A DNA stretch of 64,000 bases, from NCBI GenBank assembly GCA_016218765.1, contig JACRCZ010000141.1, positions 1 through 64,000 of the forward strand, read 5' to 3'. The position numbers were made by a program, and so were the translations under genes. This document shows, one piece after another, positions 52,201 through 60,654 of this stretch (position 1 is its first letter; each line of letters opens with the position of its first letter). The notes under the pieces are model-generated. The model did no database searches and was not told the origin of the DNA. It was given only the letters and a program-made list of their open reading frames with translations. The DNA comes from Deltaproteobacteria bacterium. GTDB taxonomy: Bacteria; Myxococcota_A; Polyangia; DRWM01; JAAZOP01.

Positions 52201-53364
52201 ATGGCGTACGACGACAGCTTGTCGTTCCTGCACTTCGCGCCGACGCGGGTGGTGTTCGGGGCGGGTGCCCTGTCCGAGGCCGGTCTGGAGCTGGACCGGC
52301 TGGGCGTGTCGCGCGCGGTCATCGTCACCGACGCGGTCATCGCGGAGAAGACCGACCTCGTGGCGAAGCTCAAGGCGTCGCTGGGCGCGCGCTGCGCGGG
52401 CGTGTTCGCCGGCGCGGTCCCCGACTCGGGCCTGCACATCGTCGACGCCGGGGCCGCGGCCGCACGCCAGGCCGGCGCCGACAGCCTCGTGTCGCTGGGC
52501 GGCGGCTCGGCCATCGACACCGCGAAGGGGATGGCGGTGGTGCTGACCGAGGGCGGCTCGCTCATCGACCACCAGGGTTTCCAGAACCTGACGCGGCGGC
52601 AGACGCCGCACGTCTCGATCCCGACGACGCACGGCACGGGGAGCGAGGTCACGCGCTACGCGGTGATCAAGGACCACGAGGAGCGGCACAAGCTGTTGTT
52701 CGGGGACTTCCACCTGATCCCGGACGTCGCGATCCTGGACCCGGCGCTCACGGTCGGGATGCCGCCCGTGATCGCGGCGGGGACGACGCTGGACGCGCTG
52801 ACGCACGCGATCGAGGGGGCGCACTCGCTGCAGCGCAACCCGATCGCCGACGCCCTGGCGATCCACGCGGTGCGGCTGATCCGGCGCTGGCTGCCGCGGG
52901 CGATGTCCGCGCCGCGGGATCTGGCCGCGCGCGGGCAGCTCCTGCTGGCCTCGACGATGGCCGGAACGGCCTTCGACAACGCGCAGGTGGGGCTCGTGCA
53001 CGCGATCGCGCACTCGGTCGGCGCGCGTCACGGCGTCCATCACGGCCTGGCCAACGCAATCGCGCTGCCGCACGTCATCCGCTTCAACGCCCCCGATGCG
53101 GCGGACGTGTACGCCGAGCTGGCGCGGGCGGCGGGCGTGACGGCGGCGACGTCCGACGAGGAGGCCACCGAGGCCCTGGCGGTGGACGTCGCGGCGGTGG
53201 CGAAGGCGGCGGGTCTGCCCTCGCGCTACCGCGACGTCGGCGTGCCGGAGTCGGACCTGGAGGCGATCGCGGAGCTGGCGATCACGGACGGCTCGATCGT
53301 CTACAACCCGCGCATGGCGATGGACCCGGCGCTGGTGCTCGAGGTGCTGCGGGCGGCGTGGTAG
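52201..53364 (+). CDS. Iron-containing alcohol dehydrogenase
   Basis: A 387-residue group III (Fe-type) alcohol dehydrogenase. Seen: VVFGAGALSEAG N-terminal strand, SLGGGSAIDTAK (nucleotide-binding GGGSxxD), STPTTHG-like IPTTHGTGSEVT, ILDPALT (Asp), DALTHAIEG (His), GLVHAIAHSVG and ARHGVHHG (His ligands). It should oxidise or reduce alcohols or aldehydes with NAD(P). Substrate is not fixed by sequence. It lies 11 bp after the SCP2 gene, so the alcohol is plausibly lipid-derived. Confidence 0.92.
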   Translation: MAYDDSLSFLHFAPTRVVFGAGALSEAGLELDRLGVSRAVIVTDAVIAEKTDLVAKLKASLGARCAGVFAGAVPDSGLHIVDAGAAAARQAGADSLVSLGGGSAIDTAKGMAVVLTEGGSLIDHQGFQNLTRRQTPHVSIPTTHGTGSEVTRYAVIKDHEERHKLLFGDFHLIPDVAILDPALTVGMPPVIAAGTTLDALTHAIEGAHSLQRNPIADALAIHAVRLIRRWLPRAMSAPRDLAARGQLLLASTMAGTAFDNAQVGLVHAIAHSVGARHGVHHGLANAIALPHVIRFNAPDAADVYAELARAAGVTAATSDEEATEALAVDVAAVAKAAGLPSRYRDVGVPESDLEAIAELAITDGSIVYNPRMAMDPALVLEVLRAAW

Positions 53365-53370
53365 GGGGGG

Positions 53371-53397
53371 CTCGGCGGTCGGCGGTCGGCGGTCGGG
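53371..53397. repeat. Tandem CGGCGGT repeat
   Basis: CGGCGGTCGGCGGTCGGCGG-TCGGG: three to four copies of a 7-nt unit just after the Fe-ADH stop. Confidence 0.6.
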
Positions 53398-53460
53398 GGA
53401 ACGACGCGAACTCGAACCGGACGACGGCCACGACTTCGACGACGAGGGAAGACGGGGATG

Positions 53461-53889
53461 GCGGACGAAGGGCCGGTGCGGATCACGCCGGGGGCGGAGG
53501 AGAGCGGGCTGGCCAACATGGTCGCGGACCTGGTGCGCCAGAACCTCGAGGCGCATCCCGAGCGGAGCTCGGCGCTGGCGGGGCTCGACCTGTGGCTGGG
53601 GATCGATGCGACGGACGTCGAGCTGGGGTTGACGCTGGTGTTCGAGGGGGGTCGGCTGACGGTGGTCGACGGGATCCTGCCGCGCGCGGAGGTGGTCGTG
53701 ACGGCGACGTCGGACGCCATTCTGGACATGTCGCTGGTGCGCATCGGGCGCAGCGGGCTGCCGGTGCTGTGGGATACGGCGGGCCGGCGGCTGGCGGGGC
53801 GGTTCCTGCGGGGCGAGCTCCGGATGAGCGGCGTCGGCGCGGCGGGGCGGTTGATGCGGGTGATGCGGCTTCTGTCGGTCGCGGAGTGA
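53461..53889 (+). CDS. Second SCP2-like protein
   Basis: A 142-residue protein of SCP2-like layout: LGLTLVFEGGRLTVVDG, AEVVVTATSDAILDMSLVRIG, VLWDTAGRRLAGRFLRGELRMSG with a closing hydrophobic/basic helix. It likely binds a lipid. It is between the Fe-ADH and SDR genes on the same strand. Its residue-level similarity to the first SCP2 protein looks low, so it is an independent member of the family rather than a recent duplicate. Confidence 0.72.
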   Translation, partial: ADEGPVRITPGAEESGLANMVADLVRQNLEAHPERSSALAGLDLWLGIDATDVELGLTLVFEGGRLTVVDGILPRAEVVVTATSDAILDMSLVRIGRSGLPVLWDTAGRRLAGRFLRGELRMSGVGAAGRLMRVMRLLSVAE

Positions 53890-53925
53890 CTTGACTGCGC
53901 TGACGGCGGGCGCACGATCCCGGCC

Positions 53926-54774
53926 ATGGATCTTCAACTTCAAGAACACGTCGTCCTGATCACGGGGGCTTCGGGCGGGATCGGCCGGGCGGTGGCCGAG
54001 GCGTTCGCGGCGGAGGGGGCACGCCCGGTGCTGCACGGGTTCCGACGCTTCGACGCGCTGCGGGAGTGGCTGGCGGAACAGCCGTGGCAGGAGCGGGCGG
54101 TTGCGGTACGGGCGGACCTGACGCAGGCGGCGGAGGCGGACGCGGCGTTCCGAGAGGCGGCGGAGCGTTTCGGGCGGGTGGACGCGTGCGTGGCCAACGC
54201 GGGAGCGTGGCCGACGACGGATCTCCCGATCGACCAGGTGCCGGAGGAGCGGCTGCGGGGGACGGTCGAGGCGAACCTGTGGAGCGCGATCTGGACGGCG
54301 CGGGCGTTCTTCGGGGCGTTGCGGCGCAGCGGGCCGCGGGCGGACGGGCGAGGTGCGACGCTGGTGTTCACGGGGTCCACGGCGGGGCGGTTCGGCGAGC
54401 GCGGGCGGGTCGACTACTCGCTGAGCAAGGCGGCGCTCTACGGACTGGTGCGGTCGCTCAAGAACGAGATCGTGGCGCTGGACCCGTACGGGCGGGTGAA
54501 CATGGTCGAGCCTGGGTGGACGGCGACGGCGCGGGCGTTGCCGGAGCTGTCGAAGCCGGAGACGGTGCGGCGGATCGTGCGGACGATGCCGGTGCGCCAG
54601 ATCGCGCGGCCGGCGGACATCGCGCGCGCGATGGTGCTGCTGTGCTCGCCGGCGGCGTCGCGGCACATCTCGGGCGAGGTCCTGACGGTGGCGGGCGGAA
54701 TGGAAGGCCGCGTGCAGTGGGAGCCCGAGCAGATCGACGCGGCCGCGGTGCGGCGACGGCTGGACGAGGAATAG
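53926..54774 (+). CDS. Short-chain dehydrogenase/reductase
   Basis: A 282-residue SDR: LITGASGGIGRAV (cofactor motif), NAGAWPTTD (structural NAG), GSTAGRFGERGRVDYSLSK (Ser and YxxxK catalytic residues) and VNMVEPGWTATA. It uses NAD(P) to oxidise or reduce an alcohol or ketone. The neighbours (two SCP2 proteins, Fe-ADH) suggest a lipid or sterol substrate, but this is context only. Classical SDR length. Start ATG at 53926. Confidence 0.92.
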   Translation: MDLQLQEHVVLITGASGGIGRAVAEAFAAEGARPVLHGFRRFDALREWLAEQPWQERAVAVRADLTQAAEADAAFREAAERFGRVDACVANAGAWPTTDLPIDQVPEERLRGTVEANLWSAIWTARAFFGALRRSGPRADGRGATLVFTGSTAGRFGERGRVDYSLSKAALYGLVRSLKNEIVALDPYGRVNMVEPGWTATARALPELSKPETVRRIVRTMPVRQIARPADIARAMVLLCSPAASRHISGEVLTVAGGMEGRVQWEPEQIDAAAVRRRLDEE

Positions 54775-54780
54775 GGCAGG

Positions 54781-54810
54781 TTCGCGCAGCGGCGCAAAGG
54801 CGCAGAGGGG
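54781..54810. repeat. Family B repeat (CGCAGCGGCGCAAAGG-type)
   Basis: TTCGCGCAGCGGCGCAAAGG-CGCAGAGGGG follows the SDR stop in a convergent spacer. Same family as 12575, 16981 and 21700. Confidence 0.8.
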
Positions 54811-54856
54811 CGGGGGGGGTGCGGGTCACGCAGGGGTCGGGCGGAACCCAGTCGCG

Positions 54857-55384
54857 CTACGGTTGGACTTCGAGCTGTTCACCCAGCTCGCGGATCTTGT
54901 CGAGGACTTCCTGCCGGCGCTCGTCGACCATGTCCGGGTCCTCGCCGAGATAACGCTGGTAGGCGCCGATGGCGCTGGCGACGTCGCCGAGCCGCTCGTG
55001 GCAGACGGCGAGGTTGTAGAGAATCGCGGCGCGCGGCGACAGCTCGTAGGCCTCGTTGAACTTGTCCAGCGCGGTGGCCCATTCGTCGACCTCGAATGCT
55101 CGCAGTCCCTCCTCGAACAGGTTCCTCGCCGCCTCGAGCCGCGGGTCGGGTGGGGGAGGGGGTGGGGGCAGGGGGATGGGCGGTTGCCCCGGGAGCGGCG
55201 GTCGCACGCCCGCCGCGGAGCCTTCGCCTTCCGACCGATCGGAAAGAGCCGAGTGGGCGACGTGCGCCTCGTACGCGGTCCGCACGGCCTCGTCCTGAGC
55301 CGGGCCCGCGCACGCGGCGGCGAGGAGGGCGGCGAGTAGCAGGACCGCTCGTGCCGTTTCCCATCTGTGTTCATCTGTGTTCAT
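54857..55384 (-). CDS. TPR lipoprotein whose start lies in a family A repeat
   Basis: A 175-residue lipoprotein (lipobox AAAC) with a Pro-rich linker, then two to three tetratricopeptide repeats (NLFEEGLRAFEVDEWATALD, AAILYNLAVCHERLGDVASAIG). TPR proteins mediate protein interactions. The start MNTDEHRW is read entirely from CACAGATGAACACAGATG: of the three ATGs in the repeat only 55384 leads into the signal peptide. It is convergent with the SDR gene. Confidence 0.78.
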   Translation of the reverse strand: MNTDEHRWETARAVLLLAALLAAACAGPAQDEAVRTAYEAHVAHSALSDRSEGEGSAAGVRPPLPGQPPIPLPPPPPPPDPRLEAARNLFEEGLRAFEVDEWATALDKFNEAYELSPRAAILYNLAVCHERLGDVASAIGAYQRYLGEDPDMVDERRQEVLDKIRELGEQLEVQP

Positions 55385-55439
55385 CTGTGGTTGCCTTGTC
55401 CCCTCCGCGCCCTTTCCCCATCTGTGTTCATCTGTGGTT
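55361..55439. repeat. Family A repeats (two blocks)
   Basis: Minus strand: CCACAGATGAACACAGATG-AACACAGATGG (55361-55392) and CCACAGATGAACACAGATGG (55417-55439). The first supplies the start codon of the TPR lipoprotein. Confidence 0.85.
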
Positions 55440-55474
55440 TCTTCTTCCCCTCTCCGCGCCTCCCCGGCCGGGGT

Positions 55475-56677
55475 TCACCCTGCGGCATCCGCATCGATGC
55501 GCCGCAGGAGGCGCAGGGTGAAGTCGAGGGTGTGATCGAGGGCGCGGGGGTCGATGTTGTCGGGGGAGTCGGTGTGCCAGTGGTAGTTGGGCGGGTAGTC
55601 GTCCTCGTCGAGGGCGAGGAGCGCCATGGCGCGCAGGCCGCGCACGGCGGGGACGAGGGCGTCGGTCGCGAAGGTCATGGTGTACGGCCGTACGGGGGGC
55701 GCGCCGTCCTCGGTGGCGACCTCGCGGCAGAAGCGCACGAACTTCCCGTCGTACGGAATGCGTCGCAGGAAGCCTTCGCCGGTGCACCAGCGCAGCGAGC
55801 CGGCGCCGACGGTGTCGATGGCGAGATACCAGGTGTGGAAGGCGTCCAGCTCGGCGGCGTGGCGGTCGCAGAAGTCGAGGGCGCCGCCGAGCATGGCTTC
55901 CTCGCAGCCGGTGGCGACGACCCAGACCTCGGTGTGCGGGAGCGGCGCGGCGGCGAGGCGGTCGGCGGCGGCGAGCATGACGGCGACGCCGGAAGCGTCG
56001 TCGGAGGCGCCGGGAACGGGATCGGAGAAGGCGGCGCGGCCCATCTGGAGGGCGACGAAGGCGTGGAGCTGGGCGAGGGCCCACTGCGGGAGGCGGGTAG
56101 GCAGGCCGGCGAGGCCGAGGGCCTGGAGGGCGGTCTGGGCGACGCCGCTCCAGAACACGAGCTGCACGGGGTTGGGCGCGCCGCCCAGCTCGCGCCGGAA
56201 GAAGCGTGCCGCCGCCTTGGCGCGCTCGGGGGCGAAGAAGAGCGGCGGGCCCTCGCGCGCGACATCGACGTGCGCCATGAGCACGACCCGCTCCCGCACC
56301 TCGCCGGCGGCGGGGATGCGCGCGACGACGTTCTGCGAGGGGCCGGCGGGCAGCAGCTTCGCCAACCAGAACCAGCGGCTTTCCAGGTCGCCGAAGAAAG
56401 AGGCGTTGGCCGCGGCGGAGAGCGCGGTCCCCAGCCACGGCGCGGCGAGGCCGACGGTGCCGGCGGCCCAAAGCACGCCGGCGTGGGCGGCGAAGCGCGC
56501 GTAGCCGTTGGACTGGAAGCGGAACGACTCGGTCGAAGGCTGGAGTCCGAGCGCCGCCAAACGGGAGGCGACGTGCTCGTGCCCGCGCCGCTCGCCCTCG
56601 GAACACGGCAGTCGCGGGGGGAGGGCGCAGAGGGTGCGGATCTCATCCATCATGTCGATGCGTGTGGGGTTGTCCAT
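55475..56677 (-). CDS. M28-type aminopeptidase
   Basis: A 400-residue cytosolic-looking protein without a signal peptide (though it has hydrophobic helix LWAAGTVGLAAPWLGTALSAA). The M28 zinc site is visible: VLMAHVDVA (His), GASDDASGVAVML (Asp bridging), GCEEAMLGG (Glu), AIDTVGAG (Asp) and HWHTDSPDNIDP (His). Members remove N-terminal amino acids or act on glutamyl peptides. The inner hydrophobic helices could be membrane-associated. Divergent from a MYXO-CTERM protein gene. Confidence 0.88.
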   Translation of the reverse strand: MDNPTRIDMMDEIRTLCALPPRLPCSEGERRGHEHVASRLAALGLQPSTESFRFQSNGYARFAAHAGVLWAAGTVGLAAPWLGTALSAAANASFFGDLESRWFWLAKLLPAGPSQNVVARIPAAGEVRERVVLMAHVDVAREGPPLFFAPERAKAAARFFRRELGGAPNPVQLVFWSGVAQTALQALGLAGLPTRLPQWALAQLHAFVALQMGRAAFSDPVPGASDDASGVAVMLAAADRLAAAPLPHTEVWVVATGCEEAMLGGALDFCDRHAAELDAFHTWYLAIDTVGAGSLRWCTGEGFLRRIPYDGKFVRFCREVATEDGAPPVRPYTMTFATDALVPAVRGLRAMALLALDEDDYPPNYHWHTDSPDNIDPRALDHTLDFTLRLLRRIDADAAG

Positions 56678-56742
56678 GGGGTGGATGTTCGTGCGTTCAT
56701 GGGGCGGCGTCAACGACGGGAGGGGGGGAGAGGGAAAAGAGG

Positions 56743-56821
56743 AACCACCGATGGACACCGATGGGGGGGAGGGGAGGAAGAGGAGAGGAGAAGCCACAGA
56801 TGAACACAGATGAACACAGAT
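56743..56821. repeat. Family A repeats (two variants)
   Basis: ACCACCGATGGACACCGATG (56743-56765) and CCACAGATGAACACAGATG-AACACAGAT (56793-56821), the CACCGATGGA and CACAGATGAA variants side by side in one divergent spacer. Confidence 0.85.
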
Positions 56822-56914
56822 ACGGGAGAGGGGGAGGGAACGGGACGAGGTGCTATCGGGGTGGGGGCGCGAGGGGGTAGGATCGGGGTAGCGGTGCGCG
56901 ACGCGGGGAGGTGG

Positions 56915-58474
56915 ATGGTGCGTGCGGCCCGGGTCGTGACGGCGGTTTGCGTGGCGGCGGCGGCGTCCGTGTCCGTGGCGGACGAGTCGGAGACGGAGGT
57001 CGGGCTCGGGCACTGGGGCCACTGGCCGGAGCTGGCGGTGGGGCCGGCGGGCGAGCTGCACATGGTCTATCAGAAGTGCGCCGACGCGGCCGGGCACCGG
57101 CCGTGCTCGACGTGGTATCGCCGGTGGGACGGCGCCTGGGGCCCCGAGGAGGAAATCCCGGATTCGGGCGAGGCCTCGATCGAGCCGGCCAACGGGGTGC
57201 CGACGCACCCGCGGGTGGCGGTCGACGACGGGGGAGGGATCCACGTCGCCTGGGCGGGGCCGCTCGGTCGATCCGCGACAGCCGTGCGTTACGCGCGGCG
57301 CGACGGGGCGGGGTGGGCCGCGCGGGAGACGATCGGCACGCAGCCGACCGAGGGCCTGGACCTCGAGAGTTTCGGCGGGAGGGTGTTCGTTGCGGCGCAG
57401 ATCCTGACGGGCGCGGCTCCGCCGGACGACTACGAGATCCGGGTCTACGCGCGCGACGCGGACGGGACGGGGACGTGGACGCAGACGGCGGTGGGGGACA
57501 AGGGCAACGTGGTGGAGCTGGCCCGCTCGTTCCGCGGCGACCGGCTGCTCCTGGCGTGGTGGTGGTCCTCGCGCTTCGTGGGGTACCGGCTGCACGAGTA
57601 CGTGACGGAGTGGGGGCCGGAGACGCAGATCCGGATCCACCCCGCGCTGCCGGACGCGTACAGCGGCGCGCAGCCGTCGCTGGTCGAGGATCGCGACGGC
57701 GGGCGATGGCTGGCCTTCGCCGCGTGGGAGCGGATCACCGGCCTGGACTACGAGATCCGCGACATCCGCGTGCGCGAGCCGGGGGGCGGGTTCGTGACGC
57801 TGAGCGCCGAGCCCCTCTTTCCGGGGCCGCATTCGGACCCGCGCGTCGGGACCGACGGGAGCGGGAACGTCTACGTGATCTGGCGCGACGAGGCGCGCCG
57901 GATGCGCTACGCCAACCGCCTCGCGGCGCGAGGCACCTGGGTGACGGACGGGATCTTCCCCACCGCCTCGCAGGTCGACCAGCCGGCGCTGGCGATTGCG
58001 CCGGAGTGGCATCACCTGGTGTGGCGGGACGGCGACGGGACGCTGCGGCACAACCCGCGGCCGGTGACGCCGCCGGGCGCGGACGCGGACGCGGACGGTG
58101 GACCCTCCGACGCCGAGGACGGTTTCGACGGCGCCGACGCTTCCGGGGAGGCCGACGTGGAGGCGGCGGACGGCGACGGGGCGGCCGAAGGCGCGGCGGA
58201 CGCCTGGGGCGCGGACGACGGGACCGCGGAGAACGGCGCGTGCGAGGCCGTGTCGTGCCACGCGACGTGCCGCGAATGGGGCGAGGGCGGCGGGCAGTGC
58301 CGGGGCGGTCTGTGCGTGTGCGTGGACGCGTCGGGCGGGGCCGCGGACGGGTGCGGGTGTCGGGCTGCGGGCGAGGCCGGGGGCGCGGGCGTGGGCGCCG
58401 CGGTCGCGCTCGGGCTGTGGATCCTGCGCGCGGGAGCGCGCCATCGGAAACGGGTGCGAAGCGGGCGGCGTTGA
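56915..58474 (+). CDS. MYXO-CTERM secreted propeller-like protein
   Basis: ATG at 56915 follows GGGGAGGTGG and gives a signal peptide (RVVTAVCVAAAASVSVA); the tracked ORF starts in the repeat. The 519-residue protein has a ~370-residue propeller-type region with repeats such as 'PELAVGPAGELHMVYQ', 'PRVAVDDGGGIHVAWA' and 'DPRVGTDGSGNVYVIWR', an acidic linker, a small Cys-rich part (CHATCREWGEGGGQC) and a MYXO-CTERM-type tail (DGCGCR, hydrophobic helix, HRKRVRSGRR). The tail should be processed by a myxosortase and leave the protein surface-attached. Ligand unknown. Confidence 0.85.
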   Translation: MVRAARVVTAVCVAAAASVSVADESETEVGLGHWGHWPELAVGPAGELHMVYQKCADAAGHRPCSTWYRRWDGAWGPEEEIPDSGEASIEPANGVPTHPRVAVDDGGGIHVAWAGPLGRSATAVRYARRDGAGWAARETIGTQPTEGLDLESFGGRVFVAAQILTGAAPPDDYEIRVYARDADGTGTWTQTAVGDKGNVVELARSFRGDRLLLAWWWSSRFVGYRLHEYVTEWGPETQIRIHPALPDAYSGAQPSLVEDRDGGRWLAFAAWERITGLDYEIRDIRVREPGGGFVTLSAEPLFPGPHSDPRVGTDGSGNVYVIWRDEARRMRYANRLAARGTWVTDGIFPTASQVDQPALAIAPEWHHLVWRDGDGTLRHNPRPVTPPGADADADGGPSDAEDGFDGADASGEADVEAADGDGAAEGAADAWGADDGTAENGACEAVSCHATCREWGEGGGQCRGGLCVCVDASGGAADGCGCRAAGEAGGAGVGAAVALGLWILRAGARHRKRVRSGRR

Positions 58475-58507
58475 TTCGGCGGCACGAGTGCCCTATCAAG
58501 CGTGGGA

Positions 58508-59404
58508 ATGGCGTTTTCGCATGCCGGCGAGCTGGCCGCATTGGGTACCGCCTGTTGCTGGACCCTGACGGCGATGATCTTCGAGTCGGCGGGGAAGCGG
58601 GTGGGTTCGCTGCCCGTCAACCTGCTGCGGCTGGTGATCGGCCTGGCGTTCCTGGCGGCGTTCGGCATGGTGGTGCGGGGGACGCCGGTGCCGACGGACG
58701 CGCCGCCGGGGGCCTGGTTGTGGCTGTCGTTGTCGGGGGTCGTGGGCCTCACGATCGGCGACCTGTGCTTCTTCCAGGCGTTGGTCGTGCTGGGCGCGCG
58801 GCTGTCCATCCTGCTCATGGCGCTGGTGCCGCCGCTGACGGCGCTGATCGGCTGGGCGGTGCTGGGCGAGCGGCTCGAGGCGCTGGACTGGCTGGGGATG
58901 GCGATGACGGTCGGCGGCGTGGTTTGGGTGACGCTGGAGCGTCGGCCGGCGGTGGACGGCCGGCCGGCGCGGCTGACGGCTTCGGGCCTGCTGTTGGGTG
59001 TCGGGGCGGCGTTGGGCCAGGCGGTGGGGTTGATCCTGAGCAAGTTCGGGATGGGTTCGTACGACGCGTTCGCGGCGACGGAGATCCGCGTGATGGCGGG
59101 GCTGGCGGGATTCGTCGTCGTGTTCGCGGCGCTGGGGTGGTGGTCGCGAGTCGGGGCGGCGCTGCGGGACGGGGTCGCGATGGCGCGGATCGGGCTGGGG
59201 GCGTTCTTCGGACCGTTCGTCGGGGTGTCGCTGTCGCTGTACGCGGTGCAGCACGCGCCGGCGGGGGTGGCCGCGACGATCATCGAGATCCAGCCGGTCT
59301 TGATCCTGATCCCGGCGGCGCTGGTGTTCGGCGAGCGGATCACCCTGCGGGCCGCGGCGGGGGCGGTGCTGGCGGTGGGAGGCGCGGCGCTCCTGTTCCT
59401 GTGA
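58508..59404 (+). CDS. EamA/DMT-superfamily transporter
   Basis: A 298-residue protein with ten hydrophobic helices in two EamA repeats (ELAALGTACCWTLTAMIFESA, GLAFLAAFGMVVRG, VVGLTIGDLCFFQALVV and the second half with GPFVGVSLSLYAVQ and ATIIEIQPVLILIPAALVFGERIT). DMT transporters usually export amino acids or metabolites. Substrate unknown. GTG at 58502 is an alternative start. The stop is 6 bp from the convergent LysA-family gene. Confidence 0.9.
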   Translation: MAFSHAGELAALGTACCWTLTAMIFESAGKRVGSLPVNLLRLVIGLAFLAAFGMVVRGTPVPTDAPPGAWLWLSLSGVVGLTIGDLCFFQALVVLGARLSILLMALVPPLTALIGWAVLGERLEALDWLGMAMTVGGVVWVTLERRPAVDGRPARLTASGLLLGVGAALGQAVGLILSKFGMGSYDAFAATEIRVMAGLAGFVVVFAALGWWSRVGAALRDGVAMARIGLGAFFGPFVGVSLSLYAVQHAPAGVAATIIEIQPVLILIPAALVFGERITLRAAAGAVLAVGGAALLFL

Positions 59405-59410
59405 GGGGCG

Positions 59411-60604
59411 TCACCAGGCGACTTCCGCGGCGAAACCGCGCAGGCAGTGGTCGCTGGACATGCTCGAGCCGTAGGCCCCGGCCGGCAGGAACGCGAGCAG
59501 GTCGCCCTCGGCGACGCGCGGCAGGGCGATGCCGCGGGCGAAGACGTCGTTCGACTCGTTGATGTTTCCCGCGACGGAGCAGATCGTGTCGGCGGCGGCG
59601 AGGGGCCGGGCGACGTGGACGATTTCCACCGGGATGCCGTAGTGCGCCGCGTACACGTTGACGTTGTGCCCGGCATCGACCCCCAGCCAGGTCACCCCGT
59701 CCTTGTTCTCGACGGTATTCACCTGCACCAGCAGGACGCCGGCCCAATCCACGAGCAGCGTGCCCGGCTCGCACGCGATGCGCCCGCCCCAGCGGCCGAA
59801 GGCGGTGCGCAGCGCGTCCGACCAGGCCGGCAGTCCGAGCGGCTCGTCCGACGCGCGCCGGCGCGCCCCGAGCCCGCCGCCGACGTTGAGGGTCTCGACC
59901 GGGGGAAGGCGCTCCGCGAGCGCGGCGAGCATCGCGAACGTGCGCTGCATCGCGGGCAGGGCGCTGGCCGGCAGTCCCCAGCCGCCGTGCACGTGCAGGG
60001 TATCGACGACCAGCCCGAGCGCCTGGGCCTCCGCGGCGACCTGCTCGACGGTCTCCGGCAACAGGCCGAACTTGGAGCGTCCGTAGGCCACCCTGGGATC
60101 GTCGCCGTAGCCGACCGCCACGCCGGGGTCGACGCGCAGGCCGACGGGCGTGCCGCGCGGGACGCGGGCGGCCCAGCGGCGCAGCGCGGAGCGGCTGTCG
60201 AGATTGAGGTGGACGCGGGCGGCGGCGAAGGCGTCGAGGTCGCGATCGGCGAGCATCGAGGCGGTGACGGAGATCTCGGCGGGAGCGAAGCCGTGCCGGA
60301 GCGCCAGAGCGACCTCGCGCGGCGAGCAGGCATCGATGCCGACGTCGCGCTCGGCGCGGAGCGCGTCGAGCACCGGTCCGAAGCGGTTGGACTTCATGGC
60401 GAAGTGCACGCGGTGTTCCAGGCCGGTCGCGGCGAGTGCCTGCTTGAGGAGCCGCGCCCGGCGCCGTACCTCCGCCGTGTCGTACAGGTAGAGCGGAGTG
60501 CCGTGCACGGCGGCCTCCGCGGCGACGGCTCGACCGCCCAGGGTCAGGCCTTCGGGCCCGCATCCGAAGGCCCCGTCCATCCACCACGGTTGCGCATCCG
60601 GCAC
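59411..60604 (-). CDS. LysA-family PLP-dependent decarboxylase
   Basis: A 397-residue alanine-racemase-fold decarboxylase (group IV). Seen: FAMKSNR with the PLP Lys, VTASMLADRDLDAF, VHGGWG and GGGLG phosphate-binding loops, CEPGTLLVDWAGVLL and a late NINESNDVFARG resembling the CES(x)D motif (here AGNINESNDV). Diaminopimelate and other diamine or amino-acid decarboxylases share these. Start: GTG at 60604 or ATG at 60580; no clear ribosome-binding site. As the CES motif is altered, the substrate may not be DAP. Isolated from lysine genes. Confidence 0.82.
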   Translation of the reverse strand: MPDAQPWWMDGAFGCGPEGLTLGGRAVAAEAAVHGTPLYLYDTAEVRRRARLLKQALAATGLEHRVHFAMKSNRFGPVLDALRAERDVGIDACSPREVALALRHGFAPAEISVTASMLADRDLDAFAAARVHLNLDSRSALRRWAARVPRGTPVGLRVDPGVAVGYGDDPRVAYGRSKFGLLPETVEQVAAEAQALGLVVDTLHVHGGWGLPASALPAMQRTFAMLAALAERLPPVETLNVGGGLGARRRASDEPLGLPAWSDALRTAFGRWGGRIACEPGTLLVDWAGVLLVQVNTVENKDGVTWLGVDAGHNVNVYAAHYGIPVEIVHVARPLAAADTICSVAGNINESNDVFARGIALPRVAEGDLLAFLPAGAYGSSMSSDHCLRGFAAEVAW

Positions 60605-60654
60605 GGGCGGAGTATCGGCGAGCGCGCCGGGCGAAGCAACGGTGCGGGGCGCCG

